NCBI GenBank assembly: GCA_039583875.1
Contig: CM077147.1
Coordinates: 156,883,846 to 156,947,845 of the forward strand
Direction of reading: 5' to 3'
Source of the DNA: Platanthera guangdongensis
Taxonomy: Eukaryota > Streptophyta > Magnoliopsida > Asparagales > Orchidaceae
Length of the DNA: 64,000 nucleotides
Positions 21,686-32,459 of the stretch are shown here, one piece after another. Position 1 is the first letter of the stretch. Every line of letters begins with the position of its first letter. The notes beneath the pieces are model-generated. The model was given only the letters and a program-made list of their open reading frames with translations. It was not told the DNA's origin and did no database searches. Made by a program: the position numbers and the translations under genes.

Positions 21686-22835
21686 GTATATCAGACATAG
21701 CTCATCGCCATGGAGCGCAACAGTGTTGTTTGAGACGAAGAAAGATGGTAGTGTGCGGTTGTGCATAGACTACCGGGAGCTGAATAAACTCACCATCAAG
21801 AATAAGTATCTGATTCCACGGATAGATGACCTGTTAGACCAGTTGGTGGGGTCAGTGGTGTACACTAAGTTAGACTTGATGTACAAGTACTATTAGTTGC
21901 AGATACGAGATAAGGACATACCCAATACAACTTTTGGTACGAGGTATAACCACTTGGAGATCTTGGTGATGTCATTCTAGTTGACGAACGCGCCATCGGT
22001 ATTCATGGATTTGATGAGCTGAGTGTTTCGGGTGTACTTTGACTCATTTGTGGTGGTATTCATCGACAATATTTTGGTATACTCCAAATCGGAGGCGGAG
22101 CATGCGGCTCTTTTGAGTGTAGTCTTGCAGACTCCGAGAGAGAACTAGCTTTATGCAAAGTTCTCTAAGTGCGAGTTTTGGTTGGAGAAGGTGGCATTTT
22201 GGGGCCATGTGAATAGTGGTGATAGGGTGGTGGTGGATCCAGCGAAATTTGAGGCTATCAGGGATTGTCTAGTACTGAGCACCATGGCAGAAGTCAGTAG
22301 TTTCCTTGGACTACCCGGGTACTATAGAAGGTTTGTGGAAAACATTTTACGGATAGCTCTGCCCCTCACAACACTGACTCATGAGGAATAGAAGTTTGTG
22401 TGGACTCAGGAATGAAATCAAGAGTTTGATACCTTGATGGAAAGGTTGATGTCGGCTTCAATCCTAACTATCCTTAAAGGGACAAAAGGATTTCAGATTT
22501 TCAGTGACGTGTCAGGTTGCGGTTTGGGTTACGTGCTTGTGCATTATGGCAATGTGATAGCCTTTGAATCTAGAGAGTTGAAACCTCCAAGAGAGAAATT
22601 ATCCCATTCATGAATTGGAGTTGGCGACAGTAATCTTTGCGTTGAAGTTATGGAGGCACTATGTGTACGGTGCGAAGGTGGAGATCTTCACGGACCACAA
22701 AAGCCTGAAGTATCTTCTAGGTCAAAAAGACTTGAACATGCGGCAGTATAGGTGGGTTGAGTTCCTTAGGAACTACGGCGTGGTGATTCAGTATACGTCG
22801 GGCAAGGCCAACGTAGTGGCAGATGCCTTATGCAA
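21686..22835 (+). pseudogene. Element D RT-RNase H, duplicated copy 2
   Basis: A second RT-RNase H begins at GTATATCAGACATAGC, matching 20498, and runs to QYTSGKANVVADAL. A bridge (21656-21685) repeats the CCATGGAGCGC block found at the RT start. Stops at the same conserved codons as copy 1 (near 21894, 22021 and 22147) are retained. Copy 2 continues into integrase and is probably the original arrangement. Confidence 0.85.
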
Positions 22836-23783
22836 GAAGTATTCTGGAAAATGGAATTGGATTAAAGCTCATGATGAGCGGTTGTTGCGGGATTTTGAGT
22901 CCCTTGGCATTGAATGTATAGCAAGAGGCGAGTCTGGCACGGCTCGATTGAACTGGATCGAGTTTCAAAGTGACTTATCTGATTGTATCCGGGAAGCGAC
23001 CAGTGTAGATGTAGTGTTCCAGCCATTTGTGGTGGAAGCTCAAAAAGGCGAGGGTAATACATGGGAGGTGGTTGGTGCGATCTTAAAGAAGGATGGAAGG
23101 GTATCTGTACCGCAGTTCGGCAAGCTACGTGAGGAATTAATGTTTGTGCCCAATTTCATGAAGTACTCCATTCACTCGGGCAGTACAAAGATGTACTCCG
23201 ATATGAAGAAATCTTTTTGGTGGCCTGGTTTGAAGCGAGATGTAGCTTTATATGTGAGTCGGTGCCAAACTTGTGGCATAGTGAAGGCTGAGTGTCAAAA
23301 ACCTAGCAGGTTCCTAAAGCTCCTTCCTATTCCCAAGTGGAAATTTGATGACATCTCCATGTATTTTATGTATGACTTACCTTGGTCGTAGTAGGGTAAC
23401 GATGCGATTTGGGTGATTGTGGATAGCTTGACCAAAGTGGCTCACTTCATTCCAAATCAGAAGGAAGACAATGCGGACAAGCTGATAGAATTGTACGTTC
23501 AAAATATTGTACGGTTGTAAATAATTCCAAAGGGTATTGTTAGTGATTGCGATGGACGTTTCATGTCCAAAGACTGGAGATTGGTACATAAGAGTCTGGG
23601 CACAAAGCTCAAGTTTAGTACGACGTTCCATCCTCAAACCTATGGTCAAACAGAAAGGACGAATCGTACAACGTGGATATGCTGAGAATGTGTACCCTTG
23701 ATTTTGGCAAGAGGTGGGAAGATCTCCTTTTCATGGTGGAGTTTTCCTACAATAAAAGTTTCTAGGAAAGTATCAAGATGGCG
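22836..23783 (+). pseudogene. Element D integrase, 5' part
   Basis: The zinc-binding region (HSGSTKMYSDMKKSFWW, CQTCGIVKAECQKP) and the core start are visible. The first catalytic aspartate normally in the ISMDF motif is replaced (ISMYFMYD). A stop occurs at about 23388. The later core reads IVSDCDGRFMSKDW and HPQTYGQTER. The sequence breaks at the TGGCG target duplication (23779-23783), where element B is inserted. Confidence 0.82.
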
Positions 23784-25750
23784 TGAAAGTGAGCAGCTAG
23801 ACCAGGAATACTCTAGAGGGGGGGGGGTGAATAGAGTATTTAGAGTTTTATAAAATTCTCTGCTGGATAATGCTGATTAGTCTAAGTGCAGTAGTAAATA
23901 AGTCAAAATATAAAAGCACAGACACTAACTACCACAGCCACAACAAGAAAACAAAAGAAAGGGCAACTAGACGACACAAGAAATTTATAGTTGTTCCCCA
24001 ACATGGGTACATCCACTCTTCTACCACACTGGTAGGAATCCACTCAGGTTTTTGATCTGGTGCCTGATACTAATGAGCTTTTGATCAGGTGCTCAAAAAC
24101 CAAATCCCCAAGTCTTTTGATCAGGTGACTTGTAACCGGGAATCACTTTTGAAGGGAGATGACAACCCTTTACACAGTGGGGGTGAGAGAGTTGATTATA
24201 TCTTCTTTGTCAACAATCAGAGAGAAGACTTGTGGATTATTGATGGTATCAAATGACTCACCCTGAGATATTGAATGATTCAGGGAAATATGGAAGCCTT
24301 GTTGCAGGGTGATAGGTCTTCAAGCTTTCAGCCTCTATCTGTAGGATCTTCTTGACAGATTTGATAGTTGTTGTCCTTGGAAGTCCTGGAGTGTTGAAGG
24401 AAGAAGACTCTTGATTTTGTATGATTGTTCTTCTTCTTCTGAGAGCAGATCTTCTTTTTGTATCAGAGCTTTTGTGAAAGGAGCAGAGAAGCTGTTGAAG
24501 ACAGACTGATTGAAAATCTCTGTATCTGTGTATGTTGTGTCTCTGCAATTGCTCTGGTACTCTGATTGTTCTTACTTTCTTTCTTGATATGTTTCTGTCT
24601 GTTCTTGTTTTTCAGAAAAGAGAGAAAAATCTCTTTTTATATTTCCTGTGGGAATTTCCTTTCGAAATTTGAATCCTTCTGCGGCAATCAATACTGGCGG
24701 TCCTTGAAAATAAACTGCATTGATTTCTTTCCCCAACTGTCTCTTGGAAAAACGGAAAACAATAATTCTGATGAAAGCCGTGATTAATATACCATGCAAT
24801 GGTAATATTTATAGAATATTTTATCATTAATCATTCAGAGATTATTGTCATAGACTAAGGACAGAAGGAATAAATGCTAAGTCTGGAATCGTCGAACTGA
24901 TGACAGAACTGTGTTCGTCGACTAGAGTGCAGCAACCATTCTGGACTTAGAATATTCACAGTTGTATCTGAAATAAAAGTTAAGGCCTCTAGACTTCATC
25001 GACCTAAGATTTGATTTCGTCGAGCTGAGTTTCTGGAGTTGTCAAATATTTTGTGTGTCGACACAATTACTCCTGGTGTCGACACAGGTGGTGTTGACTG
25101 ATATCATGTGCGTCGACACATGTGATGTTGATATCAACAGGTATTCTGTGTGTCGACACAAGTCTTCTGTGAGTCGACATATTCTTGCTTCTGGTGTCGA
25201 CACAGTTGGTGTCGACAATTATTCTGTGTGTCGACACAATCTTTCCAAAGTGTCGACTGATGATCTGGGTGTCGATACAAGTACTTCTAGTGTCGACTCA
25301 ATTGGTGTCGACATATACTCTGACTGTCGACACAAGTCTTCTAGTTCTAAGTTGTTGAAGTAAATAATCCAGAATTAGTCGGGCAGAGAACTAAGTTTGT
25401 CGACCTGAGACTAGAGAATATAGTCTTGATAGAATGCTGTAGTAGTCCAAAGATTCGTCGACCAAAGAATAAAGTTCGTCGAGCTCAGCTCAGAGAATTT
25501 TCTCTGAGATCGTCGAGCTGAGCATGACAATCGTCGACCTGAGTTTGACGAACGTCGAACTCACTTTACAGAATCTTGAAATCTTCTAAGTTTTGAGTCT
25601 CTGGCAGTCTTGTTGATAGCTGGTCCATGTGATGTTGACTCTAAGGACTTGGCCTAGACTCTAGGACACAACTATGACCCTGGCTATACATTGTGGGTCA
25701 TTTGATCCTAACTTAGTGAACCTAGCCCAAATCTTACTAGGGATCCAACA
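23784..25750 (-). repeat. Element B 3' LTR (1967 bp)
   Basis: It runs from TGAAAGTGAG to GGATCCAACA on the plus strand. The CTCTAGAGGGGGGGGG..GTGAATAG block marks the U5 tip. A minus-strand TATA (ATATAAAAAGAG) lies near 24633-24645. Word arrays lie upstream of it in U3 (24885-25570). Confidence 0.9.
24885..25570. repeat. Mixed GTGTCGACAC and TCGTCGA word array in U3 of element B
   Basis: GTGTCGACAC occurs exactly at 25055, 25076, 25150, 25193 and 25228, with many one-base variants to about 25335. It is flanked on both sides by TCGTCGAAC, CGTCGAGCTGAG and CGTCGACCTGAG words. The same array is present in the other LTR, split by C: TCGTCGA words near 35776-35825, the rest at about 43379-43950. 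Confidence 0.9.
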
Positions 25751-25766
25751 ATCTCCCCCTATTTGG
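25751..25766 (-). promoter_or_regulatory. Element B polypurine tract
   Basis: The minus strand reads CCAAATAGGGGGAGAT directly before the 3' LTR, a standard plant copia PPT. Confidence 0.85.
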
Positions 25767-25936
25767 GTGAGGTCACTAATTACAGACACAAATCAAAAAT
25801 TGAAAAATAAACAAAGCAGAAAAAGTATATATCTGGCAGAGATCAATAACACATGCAGCAGATATGTATATCATAAGCTTTATTCAGAAAATAGAGCAGT
25901 TATAAATAATTGTAGAAAACAAAAGAGTTCAACCTT

Positions 25937-28895
25937 TACTTCTTCTGTTTCTTTTCCTTTGGCATTTCTTGCTTGCTCTTCTCTCCAGGCTTTGTAAACA
26001 CAATCTCTCCTTTGGGATCTGAAGCTTGCACTTTTGTCATGGTCATGTCAGCAGCCCCTATAATCTTCAAAGATGTAGCTTTGGGGACAACTGCTTCTGG
26101 GTGCAACTTCATGTAGTCATCAACATTGAAGAACTTGTTTGGTTTATCAAATCTTTTAAGTTCCTATTTCTTGTACTTTGACATTGTTGAGTATTCAGAA
26201 GGATCCTTTCCTTCAGCATTGGCTTTGTTAATCATAGAAAGGCCTACAATTTCCTGGAAGCCGGCCATTCTAGCAGTATTAGCTGTTTCAGGATCTTCAA
26301 AAGGAACAGGAGGAGAAGATGGTCTTTTAGAGCCTTCAGCTGGTTGATGTTCAATGGATTGTTGCTGTTGTTGTTGATGTTGCTGCTGTTGATGTTGCTT
26401 TCCTGAAGAGTATTGCCTTTGTTGGCTGCTTCCATATGATCTCCCTTGGTGTCTTTGATATGTTTGAAGTGGGGCAGGTCCTTGAGTAAATGTGCTTGAA
26501 GCACCAGCAGCTGGAGGTGGTGGAGGTGGTGGATCTTTCCTGAATCTTTGAACTAGAGGAGGACAGTACCTTCTGCTTTTCTTCCTTTCCTTCTGCTGGT
26601 TTTTAGATAACCACATCCAAGATGGCATCCCTTTGTATGGAGTTATCTTTTGGAGAATATAATAAGGAGTGTCATTGTTTGGATTAGGATTAGGAGCAGG
26701 AGAAGGTGGGGCTTTTCTTTTCTTGGATACTTGCTTCCTCTTAGGTTCATCATTTGAATCATCTTCCTCATCCTCATCATCATTATCATTATTTGGTCCC
26801 TGAGGGTTATCATATAGGTCATTGAGTGCTTTCGGAGCCTCAGCAGAAATGATTGGATTTTTAGGAGCTTGAGCAGAAACTTCAACAGGACCAGGAGAAG
26901 AAGCCATAGGAGAGACTGGAGAACTTGTTTTTACAGTGCTTTCAGCTGCTGCCTTACTTTCTTCTTCTATATCAACCAAAATCAAATCATCCATATTTTG
27001 TATGGGTGAGTCATCCATTACAAATGTTGGAATAGAAATAACTTCTTCTGGAGATGGCATGACTGCTGGCTTTGAAATAACAAAACTATCTCTAAGTTTC
27101 TTAGCAATTTTAGGAGAGATTGGAGAGGTATATGGTACAATAGCCAAGGATGGCTTAGTAGGTATTGCTGGAATATAATTCAGAAAGGCAGTATCAAAAC
27201 CTTTTCAATAAATCAACTAAGTTTACTGTGTGATTAATTATGAATTCAGAAATAGAAAGAATATCTTCAGCAACTATCTCTTCAGGGACTGACTCATCAA
27301 GGTCCATGTCAGTCTCAATGAAATGAAGCAAATCAATTAAATCTCTATCATCTGGTATAAAGTCTGTATCTGCTATTACTGCCTCTGTATCTACTGTTAC
27401 TGGAGCTGGTGCTTGAACTGCTATTACTGCTAGAGCTGCTGCAGCATCTTCATTAAGCATCTCCCCCTGCCTGGTTTCAGTATATACTGTAGCCAGGACA
27501 CTGAATGAAGAGGGGGCAACAGTGAAGGCAGAATGTTGAGCAGAGAGAGTAGATATAGAGGTAGCAAGATGTATAATGGCCTCTGCTATGATTGATTTTA
27601 TGAGGGGTGTGATGATAACAATGATGGAAGATTTGGTGGAGGGTCCAAATATGGAATAGTAGTGGTTCAGTGGAATGTTGGGTGGAGACATTTTGAGGGA
27701 TGGTAGATGTTGGAGATGGTGAAGGAGGGACATCTGACATGGGGACATACTGAGTGGATGAATATGCAGGATGAGGAGAATTGAGGGGGGGATTCAGAAT
27801 ATCAAAAGTTGGAATGGAGGATAGGTGAGGTGGAAGACGAGATGAAGGTGGAGTTGAGGGAATATATGTGTCATGGGGGGAATCAGGTGGTGTCGGTGGT
27901 TGGTTTTCCTGAAGGGTGGAAGATGGGATGTCTGTAAGATCAATATATGGAGATGTAGGTGGAGTAGGAACATGAGTAGAGTGTTGTTGTTGTTGTAGTA
28001 GAGGTTGTTATTGTGGTTGTGGAGTTGGAGAGATGGCTTGGACTGTTAGTGGATGTGTAGTTGGAATAGCTCGAAGAGATGATGAGGTTGGAATGATCTA
28101 TTCATCAGGGTGGGGAGTGGCTCTTACAGCCCTGGTGCTTTCAGAAGCTGGGGTGGAAGAGGTTGAAGCCTTGGATGGCTTAGTTATGGTCCTCTCCCAC
28201 CTGCCAAACAAGGTGCATGTGAGCCTCTTGCTGGCATTAATGAATATGGTCTGTGAGAACAGCGATTCAGCAGCTTTTTCTTTCAGGAAGATCCCTAGGA
28301 TCCTTCCGAAGCAAACTTCCTTTTTATTACACTTTTTCTGAATAAGATCAAAAATGATCTGTGCCCAATCCACTTTCTTTTTATTGACCACTGCACACAT
28401 GACCGGGAATTGGTGTCTGGTAATGTAGTCATGGGCAGTATGCTTGCCCAGCAAAACCTTTCCTACAATATCTGCCAAGAACTTAAATTCGACAAACAGA
28501 TGTTTCTTTAACAACTTATGGGGATTATCTCCAGTATATCTCATTAAACTCAACATCTCATCATATTCTTCAGAATCAATTTCTAAATGTTCTTCACCAT
28601 TAATCAAACCAAAAATCTCAGTAAGTACAGCGGGAGATAAAGATACAGAGTTACCCGCAATTGTTTCGATCATAGTATTCTCCTCTAATGTAGATGTGTA
28701 AACCCACTCTCTGATTTCAGTTGCAGACATCTTTATCCGAGTTGACATCAAATTTTTCAGTTTCTGTTCCTCTAGAAGTACCAGTATATGAAGAAATATT
28801 GGATCTGAATGTTGAAAGGATTCGAAGTCGACGCCAAAGCCTGTATCAAACTTCATTCCGGTTAGGGCACCTATTGGAATAGCCATTGGAATCAC
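25937..28895 (-). pseudogene. Element B additional ORF (env-like position), broken
   Basis: This is a long coding region between pol and the 3' LTR, the place where SIRE-type elements carry an env-like or additional ORF. The start at 28895 gives 265 residues of apparently globular, alpha-rich sequence (EFKFLADIVGKVLLGKHTAH, KKVDWAQIIFDLIQKKCNKK) like domains recurring in plant retrotransposon extra ORFs. A Pro/Ser/Thr-rich middle (27748-27194), an acidic stretch, a basic possible nuclear signal (KRKQVSKKRK), a Gln-rich run (about 26345-26400) and a Lys-rich end (KEKKQKK) follow. Stops or shifts near 28097, 27190 and 26165 break it. I see no clear signal peptide or membrane helix, so a real envelope role is doubtful. 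Confidence 0.7.
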
Positions 28896-28984
28896 CTACA
28901 AGGGAGACAAACGGCGATCAAGTGCAAGAGAATAGAAAGCGCGGGACAGAGGTCGAAGAAAAACCTAGATATAAGGTTTTCCAG

Positions 28985-29275
28985 AATATGAATCGACAAA
29001 CTCTGTTCCACGAAAATTAAGAAATTCTTCGACCTGAGATTGACGAAATAATTAATAGTCAAATAATTCGTCGAGCTCTGTCTGAAGATTTGAAGTCATT
29101 TCATCGAGCTCCGTTCGACGAAAGTTTTTTGAAGTGAATTCGTCGATCTCCGTTCGACAAAAATAACTTCACTCACAGAGAGTTCATCGTCCTGCATTTG
29201 ACGAATATCTCACAAACTTTCCATAGTTCGTCGAGCTCCATTCGACGAACTTTTGCAAATTCATCGAGTGCAGAC
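28985..29275. repeat. TTCGTCGA..TCGACGAA inverted-word array between pol and the additional ORF of B
   Basis: At least six units of TTCGTCGA followed by a short spacer and TTCGACGAA or variants occur here. The best has perfect 10-bp arms AGTTCGTCGA / TCGACGAACT around a 7-nt loop (29225-29251). Others lie near 29070, 29104 and 29139. It occupies the same post-pol position as the GTGTCGACAC array of element A. Confidence 0.85.
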
Positions 29276-29279
29276 TTAA

Positions 29280-32200
29280 ACTAAACTAAGTCTTCTTCAT
29301 TAATCATTCCCAGCTGATTTATAAAGAAGAGATGATTTCTCTCATCCAGAGGTTTGGTGAATATATCAGCCCTTTGTAAATCAGTGTAGATATAGACAAG
29401 CTTAACTTTATTTTTGTCTACACACTCTCTTATGAAATGATACCTAATGTCTATGTGCTTTGTCCTACTGTGACAGACTGGATTTTGTGCTATGGCAATA
29501 GCACTTGTGTTATCACAAAGTAGAGTTAAATTATTTAAGTTGATACCATAGTCTAGTAATTGATTTTGTATCCACAGTATCTAGGAACAATAGCTACCTG
29601 CTGCAATGTATTCTGCCTCAGCAGTTGACGTAGATACAGATGATTGTTTCTTATAAAACCAGGATACTAATCTCATACCAAGGAACTAGCAAGTTCCTGA
29701 AGTACTTTTTCTATCCATCCTGCATCCAGCAAAATCAGCATCTGAGTATCCAGTTAACTCAAATTCTGATTCTGTGGGATACCATAGGCCTAGACTAGGA
29801 CAACCCTTTATATATCTCAAAAAAATTTTTAGGAAAATAAGGTGAGATTCTTTTGGGTTCACTTGGAACATAGCACAAAGGCATGTGGCAAACATGATAT
29901 CAGATCTGCTTGTTGTAAGGTATAACAGGGATCCAACAATGGCCCTATATAGTTTCTGATCCACAGGTTTCCCATGTGCATCTGAATCAATTACAGCATT
30001 TGTAGCCATAGGGGTCTTCTTTGCTGAGGCATCAGCCATCCCAAACTTTTTGATAAGCTTTTTAGCATACTTAGTTTGGGAGATGAGGATGTCATCAGGA
30101 AGCTACTTCACTTGGAGACCAAGGAAGTAGGAAAGCTCACCCATGCTACTCATTTAAAATTTAGAATGCATGAGATCAGAGAATTTCTTGCATAATTTTG
30201 AATCAGTAGACCCAAATATTATGTCATCCACATATATTTGTACTAACAGTATTTGATCCTTATGATGTCTAGTGAAAAGTGTTCTATCTACAATGCCTCT
30301 AATGAATTTATGCTCTAACAGAAAGCTGGCTAGAGTCTCATACCAAGCTCTTGGAGCTTGCTTTTGACCATACAGAGCTTTATGCAATTTGTAAACATAA
30401 GAGGGATGAGTTGGAGAAACAAAACCTGGAGGTTGTTCAAGATACACCTCTTCCTTGAGTACTCCATTCAAGAATGTACTTTTCACATCCATTTGATAGA
30501 CCTTGAATCTCTTGTAAGCTGCATAGGCAAGGAATATTTTGATTGCTTCCAACCTTGCAATAGGTGCAAAGGTCTGGTCATAATCTATTCCTTCTTCTTG
30601 CATATATCCTTGTGCAACAAGCCTTTCTTTATTCCTCACTATTACTCCTTGTGCATCCAGCTTGTTTCTGTAGACCCATTTGGTTCCAATGACTGGGTAG
30701 TCTTGAGGCCTTGGAACCAAATCCCAAACTCTACATCTCTTAAACTGATTTAATTCCTCCTGCATTGCAATGATCCAGTGGGGATCTTGCTCTGCATCAT
30801 GGATGGATAGAGGTTCAATCTGAGAGAGAAAACAGACATGTATCAAATCTTGTTTGAGTTGATGCCTTGTCTATACACCTACTGATATGTCTCTAATAAC
30901 TTGAGATCTGGGGTGATCCCTAAGTGTGACAAGATCAGCTGGTGGAGTTGGTTCTGCAACAGCATTTGGAATTAATTCTTCCTATGGAATTATGTTTGAT
31001 GTTGGTGGAATATCACTCCCTTCAATGCCTTCATCTTCGCTTTCTTCAATGACTTGTGTAGAAGGATGAGTTGGAACCTCTTGGGTAAGGTTTAGTCCAT
31101 CCAAACTCTCACACAAGTGATGTACCTACACGTTGCTTCTGGTAGAAATTTCTTTCTCGTTGCAAGACATATTAGTTTCATCAAAATTAATATGGATAGA
31201 CTCCTTAATTTTCAAAGTTGATTTGTTATAAACCCTATAGGCTTTGCTTACTTGGGAATATCCTAGAAAAATTCCCTCTTCAGCCTTTGCCTCAAACTTT
31301 CTAATATATCTTTTGTTGTTTGTGTGAATGTAACATATACAACCAAAGACTTTAAAATAGTTTATTTTAGGTTTCTTCCCTTTTAGTAATTCATAGGGAG
31401 TCTTATTCTTTAGCTTATGTATCAGGCTTCTGTTCAGGACATAGTTTACAGTGTTCACAGCCTCTGCCCAAAAGGATAGTAGCATGTAAGCATCTGCAAG
31501 TAATGTACCTGCAGCTTCAATGAGTGTCCTATTTTTCCTTTCAGCTACCCCATTTTGTTGAGGAGTTCTAGGAGCTGAGAAGCAATACCTGATACCTTCC
31601 TTCTCACAGAACTCATGCATAAGAAGAGACTCAAACTCTGTGCCATCATCACTTCTGATCAATGCAATATGAGTAGAGAACTCAATCTGTATGGTCCTGA
31701 GAAAATCTGTAAGAACCTTGAAGGTATCTGACATAGAACTCAGAAAGGATATGCAAGTGAACTTGGAGAAGTCATCTACAATAACCAAGGTGTAGGATTT
31801 CCCTCCTAGGCCTTGTACGACAATGGGTCCAAATAGATCCTTGTGTAGCAGATACAAAATCCTAGGTGAATCATTTTTATTAATGGATTTGAAACTAGAT
31901 TTAGTTTGCTTGCCTAATTGACAAGCCCTGCAGAGACCTTCCTTATTATAGGGTCCAGAAGGTAGACCTCTGACAAGGTTGTCTTTAGATAACATAATAA
32001 TATTTTTCATATTAACATGACCTAGTCTTTTATGCCATAAGTCGTTCTGGTTACTAATTATATTAAGTAAACATATATCAGAAATGGCACATAAAAATCA
32101 ACTAAATATAATTTGCCTTGTCTATTTCCAATTAAAACTGTTTGGTTTTCTTTATTAGAGATAATACATGAAGATGAACTAAAATGTACCTGATAACCTT

Positions 32201-32440
32201 CATCACATAATTGACTTATGGAGATGAGGTTATGTTTCAGTCCTTTGACATATGTCACTTTCTTGAATGTGACAGCTCCAATCTTCACTTCTCCAAAACC
32301 TTCTGACTGGCCACATTTGGAGTCACCAAAGATGACCTTTGGCCCCAACTTGGACTTGTAGTTGGATAGAATGTCCTTACTGCCTGTCATATATTTGGAG
32401 CAACCACTGTCCAAGTACCAGGTCAGATTCACACTTGGAC
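29280..32440 (-). pseudogene. pol: Element B pol: protease, integrase, RT, RNase H (broken)
   Basis: Protease WYLDSGCSKYMTG (about 32425) keeps the DSG triad. The integrase zinc finger ends CRACQLGKQTKSSF, and the core has LHKDLFGP, RSDDGTEFES and NGVAERKNRTLIEAA. RT reads [30 protein letters not shown] and YVDDIIFGS (about 30235). RNase H reads SAISTAEAEY-like and KHIDI-like sequence to the stop near 29280. A frameshift separates the protease frame from integrase (between 32060 and 32010). Further stops lie near 30868, 30103, 29690 and 29583. Integrase through RT is one almost continuous frame. Confidence 0.85.
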
Positions 32441-32459
32441 AGCTATTCCCCTATAATGA

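Noticed and set aside
25674..25997. Plus-strand 107-codon frame as a gene
   Set aside because: It spans the LTR/PPT junction of B and the antisense of the additional ORF end.
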